NCBI RefSeq assembly: GCF_900155555.1
Contig: NZ_FUHN01000004.1
Coordinates: forward strand, 1 to 64,000
Reading direction: 5' to 3'
From: Mobilibacterium timonense
GTDB lineage: Bacteria > Bacillota > Clostridia > Peptostreptococcales > Anaerovoracaceae
DNA length: 64,000 nt
Shown here: positions 10,796-19,174 of the stretch, piece by piece
How positions within the stretch are numbered: the first letter of the stretch is position 1
Layout: the number at the start of each line of letters is the position of its first letter
The notes under the pieces: model-generated
Told to the model about the DNA's origin: nothing
Seen by the model: only the letters and a program-made list of their open reading frames with translations
Database searches by the model: none
Program-made: the position numbers and the translations under genes

Positions 10796-12178
10796 TCAGG
10801 ACTGCTTTCCGAGCATCATCCTGCCGACCTTGTACACGTCGCCGGCACCCATGGTTATCACTATATCATCCTTTTTCGCATGTCTCTCGAGATACTTTGC
10901 GATATCCTCAAAATCCTGGATGTAGTGGACATCGCGCTCTGGATGTTTCTCCTTCATGGCCTGTACCAGCTTGTATGAAGACACACCGTACACGTCCTTC
11001 TCTCTTGCAGCGTAGATATCCGTCACGATCAGCGTATCCACATCCTTAAACGCGTCCACAAACTCATCGAACAGCGCCTTTGTCCTGGTGTAGGTATGAG
11101 GCTGGAAAACGCACCAGAGCTTGTCGTGCTTTACGTTCCTCGCAGCCTTCAATGTGGCCATTATCTCAGTCGGATGGTGAGCATAATCGTCGATCATCTG
11201 CACCCCGTCGCCGGTGACACCCACAAAATCGAATCTTCTGTGAGGCCCGTGGAAACTTACGAGGGTCTCGCAGATGACTTCATCTGAAACGCCGAGATAG
11301 TGACATGCGGCGTAAGCGGCCATGGAATTCAGTACGTTATGCTCTCCCGGTACTCCAAGGTGGATGTGGCAGAGCGTCTTTCCCTTGCTGCAGATATCAT
11401 ACTGAGGGAACCCGAAGGTATCAAAGGAGATGTTCTCCGCATAGTAGTCATTTCCCTCTGAGTATCCATAGGTTATCTTGTTCTTCACGCCTTTGAGGAC
11501 TTCCTTTACAAAAGGATTCTCTCCGTAGGCGACAACCATGCCATCCTCAGGGATCTGAGTCACGAACTGTCTGAATGATGCCTTTATGTGGTCAATATCC
11601 TTGAAGTAGTCAAGGTGATCTGAGTCGATGTTCAGCAGTACGCCAAGCGACGGTCTGAGATTGAGGAAGCTGTCCATGTATTCACATGCCTCGGTAACGA
11701 AGTACTCGTGCTTTCCTATCTCCACGTTCCCTTTTATCTCCGGAACGTTACCTCCCACCAGGATGGTAGGCTCATACTTTGCATTCCTGAGGATAAGGGA
11801 GATCATGGAAGTCGTGGTGGTCTTGCCGTGAGTGCCGCAGATCGCAACGCTGTGCCTGTACTTCTCCATTATCGCCCCAAGCATCTGGGCTCTGGTGACC
11901 TCAGGGATCCCCAGCTCCTTGGCCCTCACGATCTCCGGATTGTCGTCGGCCACCGCTACTGAATACACGATGATATCGGCGCCTTCAACGTTCTCAGCCT
12001 TATGTTCGTAAGAGATCCTGATGCCCAGGCTTTCCAGGTGCTCAGTGACCTCTGACCGCTTCATGTCGGAACCGGTAACAGTACATCCGACATTATTCAA
12101 AATCTCGGCAACAGCGGAAAGCCCTATACCGCCGATACCGATGCAGTGGATATTCTTATATTTCGAGATATCAATCAA
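10796..12178 (-). CDS. murC: UDP-N-acetylmuramate-L-alanine ligase
   Basis: A 460-residue Mur ligase that adds L-alanine to UDP-MurNAc in the cytoplasmic stage of peptidoglycan synthesis. The start is read as TTG at 12176-12178. It gives the family-typical opening (M)IDISKYKNIHCIGIGGIGLS and has GGAGG eight bases upstream. Longer frames begin inside or before the promoter (an upstream in-frame ATG at 12214 overlaps the -10 box). The GIGGIG nucleotide motif, ATP loop CGTHGKTTTT (near residue 112), the central YAHHPTE and the C-terminal TMGAGDVYKVG are present. It is divergent from purR and upstream of the GlmU-like gene. Confidence 0.93.
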   Translation of the reverse strand: MIDISKYKNIHCIGIGGIGLSAVAEILNNVGCTVTGSDMKRSEVTEHLESLGIRISYEHKAENVEGADIIVYSVAVADDNPEIVRAKELGIPEVTRAQMLGAIMEKYRHSVAICGTHGKTTTTSMISLILRNAKYEPTILVGGNVPEIKGNVEIGKHEYFVTEACEYMDSFLNLRPSLGVLLNIDSDHLDYFKDIDHIKASFRQFVTQIPEDGMVVAYGENPFVKEVLKGVKNKITYGYSEGNDYYAENISFDTFGFPQYDICSKGKTLCHIHLGVPGEHNVLNSMAAYAACHYLGVSDEVICETLVSFHGPHRRFDFVGVTGDGVQMIDDYAHHPTEIMATLKAARNVKHDKLWCVFQPHTYTRTKALFDEFVDAFKDVDTLIVTDIYAAREKDVYGVSSYKLVQAMKEKHPERDVHYIQDFEDIAKYLERHAKKDDIVITMGAGDVYKVGRMMLGKQS

Positions 12179-12212
12179 TATCTGCACCTCCAATTTGAAA
12201 TCATACTGGCTC

Positions 12213-12241
12213 ATTATATTCCATTTCACAAACCTTGACAA
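12213..12241 (-). promoter_or_regulatory. murC promoter
   Basis: Minus-strand TTGTCA (12236-12241), 17-base spacer, TATAAT (12213-12218). The -10 box contains an in-frame ATG of the murC frame, so that ATG cannot be the start from this promoter. This supports the TTG start at 12178 with its own GGAGG site. Confidence 0.8.
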
Positions 12242-12267
12242 GAAGAGTGGATTTTGCACGGGCCGAT

Positions 12268-12298
12268 TGACTTTCATGCCTTTTACTATAATATAATG
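12268..12298 (+). promoter_or_regulatory. Probable purR promoter
   Basis: TTGACT (12268-12273) precedes two overlapping TATAAT boxes (12288-12293 and 12293-12298). The spacers are 14 and 19 bases, neither ideal, so which -10 is used is uncertain. The region is shared with the divergent murC promoter. Confidence 0.5.
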
Positions 12299-12318
12299 GA
12301 AAAAATGGAGGATAAAAC

Positions 12319-13152
12319 ATGAAGAAGAACAAAAGAGTTGCTGCTCTCCTCACCGAGCTTTCCATGAACCCGAATAAAATATATCCATCCAAGTACTTCT
12401 GCAGCAAATTCGACATTGCCAAGTCCAGCCTCAGCGAGGATATCCGCGTTGCAGACGAGATAGCCAGGGAGATGGGGCGCGGACACATAGAGACTATCCC
12501 AGGAGTCGGCGGAGGCATCAAGCTCCGTCCGGGAATATCACTGGAAGACGCAGAGGCCCTTCAGAACGACCTCTGCAGCAAGCTTTCCGATCCCACAAGG
12601 ATCCTGGGAGGAGGTTTTCTGTACACTTCAGACATCATGTTCGACAGTCACACCGTAAGGGACATGGCCTTGATATTCGCACATCACTTCAGGGATGTGC
12701 AGGCCGATTACATAGCCACGGTGGAGACCAAGGGGATACCGCTCGCCGAGATGACATCTCTCATGCTGAACATCCCCATGGTGGTAGTCCGCAGAGAGCC
12801 AAAATACAGCGAGGGCTCCACGGTGAGCATCAACTATTTTTCCGGCTCCTACGAGAGGATCCAGAAGATGTCCATATCCAAGAGGGCTGTGAAAAACGGT
12901 TCATCGGCCATAATAATAGACGACTTCATGAGAGGTGGCGGCAGTCTGAAAGGTCTCACCGAAATACTCTCCGAGTTCAATATCGATGTAAAAGGCGCCG
13001 GAGTAGCAATGGCTTCGCGGGAACCTGAGAAGAAAAAGATAAGCAGCTATTTCCCGATAATCTACCTTGAAGACATAGATGAGGAAGAGCGGGTGATCAA
13101 GGCAAGTCCGAACCCTCTGAAAAACTGGTATGACGAGGAAGATCCGCAGTAG
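12319..13152 (+). CDS. purR: Purine operon repressor PurR
   Basis: A 277-residue PurR. The N-terminal winged helix (about residues 1-75, with KKNKRVAALLTELSMNPNKI) is followed by a type I phosphoribosyltransferase-like domain. Its PRPP-binding loop is IIIDDFMRGGGSLKG (near 195-209). In Bacillus, PurR represses purine synthesis genes and PRPP relieves it. A GGAGG site lies 7 bases before the ATG. It is followed by spoVG on the same strand, as in the Bacillus purR-yabJ-spoVG order but without yabJ, and a strong terminator separates the two. Confidence 0.95.
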   Translation: MKKNKRVAALLTELSMNPNKIYPSKYFCSKFDIAKSSLSEDIRVADEIAREMGRGHIETIPGVGGGIKLRPGISLEDAEALQNDLCSKLSDPTRILGGGFLYTSDIMFDSHTVRDMALIFAHHFRDVQADYIATVETKGIPLAEMTSLMLNIPMVVVRREPKYSEGSTVSINYFSGSYERIQKMSISKRAVKNGSSAIIIDDFMRGGGSLKGLTEILSEFNIDVKGAGVAMASREPEKKKISSYFPIIYLEDIDEEERVIKASPNPLKNWYDEEDPQ

Positions 13153-13191
13153 CCGGTCCCTGTCAGCAACTGCATAACATGAGTTACTTAA

Positions 13192-13245
13192 AAGTGCGCT
13201 GCCTGTAAAGCATAAGTCCGGCTTTACAGGCAGTGCACTTTTTTT
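13192..13245 (+). terminator. purR terminator
   Basis: A long near-perfect hairpin (arms AAGTGC-G-CTGCCTGTAAAGC and GCTTTACAGGCAG-T-GCACTT, one mismatch) with a 9-base loop is followed by a run of seven T. It cleanly ends the purR transcript. Confidence 0.9.
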
Positions 13246-13436
13246 CATGAAACGCGAAAAGAGTTATTATTTTATTCGTGTTGATTTGTAATTGAAATCG
13301 TACTATTCTTAAGTTAATAAAATCGTTCAATCAACACAATTGCATTCCTAATTCTAAAAGTATTATGAATACAATGTGGAACGCATAAAAAGAATGCATT
13401 GAAGTATTATAATGTTCGTGAAAGGCGGTTGACAAA

Positions 13437-13745
13437 ATGGAAATCACAGATGTCAGAGTCCGTAAGATCTGCGACGATGACAAAATGAAAGCCATCGTTT
13501 CGATCACCATCGACGGAGAGTTTGCAGTACATGACATTAAATTGATCGACGGTTCAAATGGTCTTTTTGTAGCCATGCCGAGCAAGAAGCTTGGCAAAGG
13601 AGAGTTCAGAGACATCGCTCACCCACTGTCATCCAGCACCAGAGAGGTGATCAAGGATGCGATATTCCAGGAGTATGAGCGAGTTCTGGCCCTGATGGCA
13701 GAAGACCCTGAAAAGGATCTGGCGTCTATCTACAGCATGGACTGA
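13437..13745 (+). CDS. spoVG: Septation/RNA-binding regulator SpoVG
   Basis: A 102-residue SpoVG. It opens with [20 protein letters not shown] and has the conserved core [20 protein letters not shown]. SpoVG binds RNA and DNA and affects septation, capsule and late sporulation programmes; it also occurs in non-sporulating Firmicutes, so it does not prove sporulation here. The C-terminal region is slightly longer than the minimal family. The 190-base A+T-rich stretch before it (13246-13436) must hold its promoter. A TATAAT lies near 13410, but no convincing -35 box or sigma-H site could be assigned. Confidence 0.95.
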   Translation: MEITDVRVRKICDDDKMKAIVSITIDGEFAVHDIKLIDGSNGLFVAMPSKKLGKGEFRDIAHPLSSSTREVIKDAIFQEYERVLALMAEDPEKDLASIYSMD

Positions 13746-13840
13746 TACAAAACAGAATATTCCCGTGAAGCAATAAATAGAGTTGGTTTGAAACGATAAA
13801 CCGCATGCAGAAACGAACGACAGCAAAGGAGACGGCAGCT

Positions 13841-14674
13841 TTGAGATTTGATATGCATTGTCATACGAAATATGGATCTATTGACGCTAAGGTAGCTATC
13901 ACAGAGTATGTGAAGATCCTTAAGGACAAGGGCTACGACGGGATGCTGGTCACAGACCACGACTCCTATGATGGATATAATGTTTGGAAGAAAACACCTC
14001 TCAGCAGAGAGACGGAATTTGTGGTGCTCAAGGGGATCGAATACGACACCCGGGATGCCGGACACTTTATAGTGATCATGCCTGACGGGATCGAGCTCAA
14101 GGCTCTGACCCTGCGGGGCATGTCCGTAAGGTCTCTGGTGGATCTGGTACACGAGTACGGCGGTATACTGGGGCCCGCGCACCCTTTCGGGACGCGGAGC
14201 TCAAGTGCCATGCTTTTTCATGCCATGAAAAAGAACCGGAACCTGATCAACGAGTTTGATTTCATCGAGGCATTCAACGCCTGCGAGGCTGTAGAGGCCA
14301 ACAGGCTCTCAAATTCCATGGCTTACGAATACGTTAAACCTATGTTCGGTGGTTCGGATTCACACGACCACAAGTACGTGGGGATGGGGTACACAGACAT
14401 CGACGCTGATATCAGGTCGAACAATGATCTGATAAAGGCGGTGAAAGACGGTACTCCTGTTTCCTGCGGCGGAAAAGAGAGAGGCTGGACCTTCAAGTCG
14501 ATGAATGCCCATGCCTTTTATTCAGTGTACGGATTCATCCTGTACAACAAGGGCATCGGCGCCCTGATATCCCCTTATCGTTCCTACAAACTGAAACAGG
14601 CCGGAGAGATCGACGACAGACGCCTGAAGATCCGCGGCAGTCACGGCAGGAACACGCACAAAGCGCAAAGGTGA
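13841..14674 (+). CDS. PHP-domain metal-dependent phosphoesterase
   Basis: A 277-residue PHP protein. Metal-binding motifs are visible: FDMHCHTKYGS at the N-terminus, TDHDSYDGYN (near 38-47), the GIEYDT region, PAHPFGTRSS (near 112-121) and GGSDSHDHK (near 171-179). Such proteins hydrolyse phosphoesters such as 3'-phosphoadenosine 5'-phosphate-type or RNA ends; the substrate here is unknown. The start is taken as TTG at 13841 because AAAGGAG lies 8 bases upstream and the HxH motif normally begins a few residues from the N-terminus. The ATG 12 codons upstream has no ribosome site. Confidence 0.78.
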   Translation: MRFDMHCHTKYGSIDAKVAITEYVKILKDKGYDGMLVTDHDSYDGYNVWKKTPLSRETEFVVLKGIEYDTRDAGHFIVIMPDGIELKALTLRGMSVRSLVDLVHEYGGILGPAHPFGTRSSSAMLFHAMKKNRNLINEFDFIEAFNACEAVEANRLSNSMAYEYVKPMFGGSDSHDHKYVGMGYTDIDADIRSNNDLIKAVKDGTPVSCGGKERGWTFKSMNAHAFYSVYGFILYNKGIGALISPYRSYKLKQAGEIDDRRLKIRGSHGRNTHKAQR

Positions 14675-14694
14675 TAATGTCACTTATTCAAAAA

Positions 14695-14732
14695 GATCCC
14701 GGAACAGCATCTGCTGCCGGGACCTTTTTTCT
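14695..14732. terminator. Bidirectional terminator
   Basis: A hairpin with TCCCGG/CCGGGA outer arms and CAGCA/TGCTG inner arms is flanked by a T-run on the right and an A-run on the left. It therefore serves both the PHP gene and the convergent FNT gene. Confidence 0.8.
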
Positions 14733-14760
14733 TTGACCTCTATTGATACCGTTACGGGTT

Positions 14761-15627
14761 CTATTGCATTCCGGAAAGCTCTCCCGTACCATGATGCCCG
14801 CGACGCTTAGCCTCATTGCCTGGAACAGCTTCACGGAAATGAGAACACGGCCTGATGTAACAGAACCAGTAGCCGAGTCCGACTATCAGAGAGCCGCCTA
14901 TGATGTTGCCCAGGGTTACCGGGATAAGGTTGTTTACGAACATGCTGCCCCAGGTCAGTCCGTCCGCTTCTATTCCGTACACAGACGACGTCATGATCCC
15001 AGAGGATATGAAATACATGTTTGCCACGCTGTGCTCGAATCCGCAAAGCACGAAGGCGGCTACCGGAAGCATGAGTCCCAGTATCTTCCCCGCCAGCTCT
15101 TTAGCTGCAAACGAGATCCACACCGCCACGCACACAAGCACGTTGCACAGTATCCCCCTGATGAGAGCATCCCCGAAGGAGAGGCTCACTTTTCCTGCAG
15201 CCGTAGTCACCACAGATGCGGCGAGCTGCTGATCGAAGAGGCTGTACACGTGGCCGTAAGTACACGCGGCAGCGACCAGCACGCCTCCCGCCAGGTTGCC
15301 GATGTACACGAACAGCCAGTTCTTCAACATTCCTGACATCGTCCCCTCGCCCTCGAGGACAGGTATCACCAGAAGGCAGTTGCCCGTAAAGAGCTCGCTT
15401 CCGGCAACGAGGACCATCATGAGTCCTATGGGAAAAACGAACGCCCCCGCCGCCTTGGCGACGGACTGCAGCGGTATGCTCACGGCGATGGCCTGGCTGC
15501 AGACGGCGCCGAAGGCTATGTACGCGCCTGCGAAAATTCCCAGAACGAACATCTTCGACACGGGAAGTTCCATCTTACCTTTTCCCACCTTAACGTAAAG
15601 CTTTCCGATCTCCGACGGTGAATTCAT
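14761..15627 (-). CDS. Formate/nitrite transporter family channel
   Basis: A 288-residue FNT-family membrane channel. About six hydrophobic segments are visible, with typical stretches FVLGIFAGAYIAFGAVC, GSELFTGNCLLV, NWLFVYIGNLAGG and FEHSVANMYFI. These carry the signature Thr and the central pore His (in EHSVANM). FNT proteins form pentamers that pass formate, nitrite, hydrosulfide or lactate. Which anion is moved cannot be decided from sequence. The gene stands alone, convergent with the PHP gene and downstream of the reductase gene on the same strand. Confidence 0.9.
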   Translation of the reverse strand: MNSPSEIGKLYVKVGKGKMELPVSKMFVLGIFAGAYIAFGAVCSQAIAVSIPLQSVAKAAGAFVFPIGLMMVLVAGSELFTGNCLLVIPVLEGEGTMSGMLKNWLFVYIGNLAGGVLVAAACTYGHVYSLFDQQLAASVVTTAAGKVSLSFGDALIRGILCNVLVCVAVWISFAAKELAGKILGLMLPVAAFVLCGFEHSVANMYFISSGIMTSSVYGIEADGLTWGSMFVNNLIPVTLGNIIGGSLIVGLGYWFCYIRPCSHFREAVPGNEAKRRGHHGTGELSGMQ

Positions 15628-15789
15628 GTTTTTTCCTCCTGCTCCACTGCATGGATCCTGAGTTCCGTGCCTTTCAATGGAGATTATAAATAAGGAAAAC
15701 GCCTGAGATCACCGACGTTTGGCGTTAAAAAATAAACGCTTGACCGATTTAATAAAAATTTTTTGATTTGTTGTTTTTGTCGACAATTT

Positions 15790-15846
15790 CTAGCCGCCGA
15801 TGACACGCAGACCTATGATCCCCACTGCTATGCAAGCGATGCACAT
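15790..15846 (-). CDS. Possible 18-residue hydrophobic peptide
   Basis: The reductase stop codon overlaps an ATG as TGATG, and the frame continues for 18 codons as MCIACIAVGIIGLRVIGG before TAG. The peptide is almost entirely hydrophobic with two Cys. The overlap would allow translational coupling. It could equally be a chance frame after a stop codon; only comparison with relatives would tell. Confidence 0.25.
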   Translation of the reverse strand: MCIACIAVGIIGLRVIGG

Positions 15847-16538
15847 CAGTATCCGAAGAACTCATCCTTCACTATGTTTGCATCCTCGATCCCGAGCTCC
15901 TGGAGCTGCTTCGTAAACGCGGCATTCATACCCGGCGAACCTGCGATCAGGTACTCTGCCTCGTTCCCGTTCGCCTTCGCGTACTCGGCCACTTTTCCGG
16001 TGAAAACATCGACCTCTGTGACGAACTCCACCGAGTAGTCTGCCAGCTGCTTGTCGGCCTCGCGGAAGAAATCGCCAAACGGATGATCGCCGCCCGCCTC
16101 CGAGAACAGCATGTGGATCTTGTGTCCGTCCCTGTGGGCATCGAGCTCGTGGCGCATGATGGACCTTACAGGCGTGATGCCGATGCCTCCAACGATGATG
16201 AGAGACTTGTCCTTTTCCGGGCTGAATCCGAAGGTTCCGAGAGGCGCCGCCACCTGTATGGCATCACCCGGCTCGATCTTGTTAAGCAGGATCTCCTTGA
16301 AGCTTGTGTGAAGCTCGCCTATCTTGGTGGCGAACATCAGGAATCCATCTTCGGGAGCCGAAGCTATGGTAAACACGCGGGTATCCTTGTCTCCCTCGTC
16401 CACCTGGTAACCGGGGATCCTCCAGAGCACGTGCTGGCCGGCTTTCCATGTGTACCCTTCCGGGACCGTCATCTTGAAGCTGTACGAGTCGTGAGCGATC
16501 TGCTTTTTCTCCAGCAGAACTGTATCCTTGAATTCCAT
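15846..16538 (-). CDS. FAD/NAD(P)-binding ferredoxin reductase-like protein
   Basis: A 230-residue single-chain oxidoreductase of the ferredoxin-NADP reductase superfamily. The FAD domain comes first (AGQHVLWRIPGY, then RVFTIASAPED, the RxxSxxS-like isoalloxazine motif in the form R-x-F-T-I-A-S). The NAD(P) domain follows with SLIIVGGIGITPVRSIMRHE (near 112-131) and the C-terminal AGSPGMN. No iron-sulfur domain is present. It probably passes electrons between NAD(P)H and a separate carrier. The neighbourhood (FNT channel) does not define a partner. Confidence 0.85.
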   Translation of the reverse strand: MEFKDTVLLEKKQIAHDSYSFKMTVPEGYTWKAGQHVLWRIPGYQVDEGDKDTRVFTIASAPEDGFLMFATKIGELHTSFKEILLNKIEPGDAIQVAAPLGTFGFSPEKDKSLIIVGGIGITPVRSIMRHELDAHRDGHKIHMLFSEAGGDHPFGDFFREADKQLADYSVEFVTEVDVFTGKVAEYAKANGNEAEYLIAGSPGMNAAFTKQLQELGIEDANIVKDEFFGY

Positions 16539-16638
16539 GATCCACTTCCTTTCTGTCGATTATGTCGATCCTATTGATTGACACCGATGTATGTTAATAA
16601 TATTGTACCATTTTCGTAGGATTTAGAAAGGGGTAAAG

Positions 16639-17655
16639 TCAAAAAATTTCAAATTCTATCCCGCGTATTTTTACGGGGTCGCCAAGGGGATAGTCATCGC
16701 CGTCCACCGGCTGCGACGCGATCCTTTCCACCACGTCCATTCCCTGGAAGACCTGCCCGAATACCGTGTACCTCCCGTCCAGCTCCGGCAGTCCGCCCGC
16801 CTCCCGGTACGTTTCTTCCACGTTCACCGGCAGGGACGCCTTGGGGAATACGCCCTCATCCGCTTCCGGGCACTCAACGATGAAGAACTGGTTCCCGTTG
16901 GTGTGCGGCCCGGTGTTCCCGAGCGCCACAGCGCCGTTGAAGCAATAAAGCCCCTTTTCCACCTCGTCCCGGAAGTATCCGCCGAAGCTCGATATGTCTT
17001 CGTCGCCGGAGCCGTCAAGGGCGCCGCCCTGTATCACGAAGCCTCGTATCACCCTGGAAAAAGGCATACCGTCGTAGAAGCCCTCTGCGGCCAGCACCTT
17101 CCAGTTCACCACGGCGAGAGGTGCCTTTTCCGGGAAAAGCCTCATACGTATCTCCCCTGCGTCCGTGGTCACGACACAGATCTCTTCTCCCGGAGATGGT
17201 GCATCCAGCTGATGTATCACGACAGGGCTCACATCAACTCCGTTGTCGTTCCACAGGATGCGGCAGAACTTCCACTTCATTCCGGAGGAGTCCCCACACC
17301 TCGACGACTGGAGGATCACCGTGTGCTCCGTGACCTTTTCCTTTTCCTCGTCCTCGACCCGGAAACGCAGCTCCAGAACGCCTCTCAGGTCGTTGTATTC
17401 GTCCGTGTCCCCGACGCGGCTCAGGACGTGGAACTTTAAGAACACGATCGAAACGTCCCGGCCGGATAGCCTGCTGAAATAATTTCTCAGCCCGTCCCTG
17501 TCATTCTCCGGGATACCCTCTGCAATAAAACCGGAAACATTTTCCCCGGCCGTCAGTACCTCCGCCAGCTCCTGGCAACGAAGGCGGATGTCATCCTCGT
17601 CCCAGTGTCTGGGAAAGAATTGATAAGTCACATGATCAGAATGATCGAAAGCCAT
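16639..17655 (-). CDS. Cyclophilin-type peptidyl-prolyl isomerase with extra N-terminal domain
   Basis: A 338-residue protein. The C-terminal half (about 160-338) is a cyclophilin: TTDAGEIRMRLFPEKAPLAV, PFSRVIRGFVIQGG with the catalytic Arg, GNTGPHTNGNQFFIV, and a C-terminal VFGQVFQGMDVVERI. The first ~155 residues are not recognised. They are rich in charged residues and contain no signal peptide or membrane segment, so the protein is cytoplasmic. Bacterial cyclophilins are usually 160-200 residues, so the N-terminal domain is an unusual fusion. AAGGAAC precedes the ATG. Confidence 0.85.
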   Translation of the reverse strand: MAFDHSDHVTYQFFPRHWDEDDIRLRCQELAEVLTAGENVSGFIAEGIPENDRDGLRNYFSRLSGRDVSIVFLKFHVLSRVGDTDEYNDLRGVLELRFRVEDEEKEKVTEHTVILQSSRCGDSSGMKWKFCRILWNDNGVDVSPVVIHQLDAPSPGEEICVVTTDAGEIRMRLFPEKAPLAVVNWKVLAAEGFYDGMPFSRVIRGFVIQGGALDGSGDEDISSFGGYFRDEVEKGLYCFNGAVALGNTGPHTNGNQFFIVECPEADEGVFPKASLPVNVEETYREAGGLPELDGRYTVFGQVFQGMDVVERIASQPVDGDDYPLGDPVKIRGIEFEIF

Positions 17656-17837
17656 GGCCGTTCCTTTCTACTGACATTCTGCACAGCAAGGATCATCTGT
17701 CCCTTGCCTTATTGCCTCCATTTTCCATGTTTTCGATAGAAAATCAAATAGGCAGCCCGGATGGCCAGTCGATTGAAACCATCTGGATCTGAATGCATTT
17801 TGTTATCTCATTAAATATAAAAACACGATACACAGAA

Positions 17838-17868
17838 TAAAAAAGGGCTCACGATTGTGAGTCCTCTT
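17838..17868 (-). terminator. ychF terminator
   Basis: On the minus strand GGACTCAC-AATC-GTGAGCCC forms an 8-base stem with one wobble pair, directly followed by six T. It lies about 190 bases downstream of the ychF stop. Confidence 0.75.
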
Positions 17869-17909
17869 TCTGTGAAATTCTTTTTGAAATAACAATCAGT
17901 TGTGGTGAA

Positions 17910-17966
17910 ATCATGGTGCGATCATGGTGCAATCTTTTCAGAAAAGCGCCGTAAATCGCCGTAAAT
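17910..17966. repeat. Two adjacent short tandem duplications
   Basis: ATCATGGTGCG/ATCATGGTGCA (11 bases, twice, 17910-17931) is followed after 15 bases by CGCCGTAAAT repeated exactly twice (17947-17966). Both lie in the 406-base gap between the cyclophilin gene and ychF (17656-18061), which has no credible gene. Repeated GTGCA/GCACC-like blocks occur at the ends of tyrosine-integrase genes of mobile elements, so this may be a remnant of an excised element; this is a guess. Confidence 0.5.
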
Positions 17967-18061
17967 ATTCGAAATGCTCCGATTTTGCAAAGCCCATTAA
18001 AGCTCAATACTTTCAACGGATATATTGATATCACTAAGCTCTGGGCAATATCCCGAACGCG

Positions 18062-19153
18062 TTACACATTGAAGAGGAAGTGAATGACATCACCATCCTT
18101 CACTGTGTAGTCCTTTCCCTCTGAGCGGATCAGGCCCTTTTCTCTGGCCTTCGCCAGCGACCCGTCCACGGAGATCAGGTCATCGTAGGAGATGGTCTCG
18201 GCCCTGATGAATCCCCTTTCAAAGTCCGTGTGTATCTTACCAGCGGCCTGAGGGGCCTTCGTTCCTTCCTTGATAGTCCACGCTCTGACCTCAGGCTCAC
18301 CAGCGGTGATAAAGGAGATCAGATCGAGCAATCTATAAGAAGCCTTGATCAGCTTATCCAGGCCTGATTCTTCTATGCCCATGTCCTCCAGGAAAGACTG
18401 GCGGTCCTCGTCGTCCAGCTCGGCCATCTCGGCTTCGATCTCGGCACAGATCTGCACACACTCCGCTCCTTCGGCCTTCGCATATTCCTTTACAGCATTG
18501 ACGTACTTGTTGTCGTCGCTCTGGATATCGTCCTCGGAGATGTTCGCAGCATAGATGATTGGCTTCGATGTCAGGAAATCGTACCCTTTCATGAACTCCT
18601 GCTGCTCCTCGTCAAGGTCCAGCGTGCGCAGAGGCTTGCCGTCTTCCAGCCAGGCCTTCGCGGACTCGAGAGTCTTCAGGTTAACGCCCTGCTTTTTGTC
18701 GGCCTTCATGCTCTTGGTGACCTTTCCAATCGCCCTTTCGATGACCTCCAGGTCTGCAAAGATCAGCTCCATGTTGATGGTCTCGATGTCATCGATCGGG
18801 TCGATGTGGCCGTTCACGTGGACGATGTTCTCGTCTTCGAAGCAGCGCACCACGTGGATTATGGCAGAAGTCTCACGAATGTGCCCCAGGAACTTGTTTC
18901 CCAGGCCCTCACCCTTGGATGCGCCTTTCACCAGTCCGGCGATATCGCAGAATTCGATGGTGGTGTATATCGTCTTCTTCGAGTTATAGATATCGTGGAG
19001 CACCTGGAGCCGCTTGTCCGGCACGTTCACCACTCCGATGTTTGGCTCAATGGTGCAAAAAGGATAGTTCGCCGACTCGGCGCCAGCCTTCGTTATGGCG
19101 TTGAACAGTGTGCTTTTTCCCACGTTTGGAAGGCCGATTATTCCCAGTTTCAT
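18062..19153 (-). CDS. ychF: Ribosome-binding ATPase YchF (Obg-like)
   Basis: A 363-residue YchF/OLA1. It has G1 GLPNVGKSTLFNAIT at the N-terminus, G3 DIAGLVKGASKGEGLGNKFL (near 64-83) and the altered G4 (NISEDD region) that gives ATP preference. The C-terminal TGS-like region ends EGKDYTVKDGDVIHFLFNV. It binds 70S ribosomes and is redox-linked. Full length. Downstream of lgt by 21 bases, so probably one operon. Confidence 0.97.
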   Translation of the reverse strand: MKLGIIGLPNVGKSTLFNAITKAGAESANYPFCTIEPNIGVVNVPDKRLQVLHDIYNSKKTIYTTIEFCDIAGLVKGASKGEGLGNKFLGHIRETSAIIHVVRCFEDENIVHVNGHIDPIDDIETINMELIFADLEVIERAIGKVTKSMKADKKQGVNLKTLESAKAWLEDGKPLRTLDLDEEQQEFMKGYDFLTSKPIIYAANISEDDIQSDDNKYVNAVKEYAKAEGAECVQICAEIEAEMAELDDEDRQSFLEDMGIEESGLDKLIKASYRLLDLISFITAGEPEVRAWTIKEGTKAPQAAGKIHTDFERGFIRAETISYDDLISVDGSLAKAREKGLIRSEGKDYTVKDGDVIHFLFNV

Positions 19154-19174
19154 TTATCAAGATCTCCTTTGCAA

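Noticed and set aside
17849-18034. 61-codon minus-strand frame between cyclophilin and ychF genes
   Set aside because: No ribosome site and no recognisable similarity. It overlaps the ychF terminator and tandem repeats, so it was kept only as a repeat finding.
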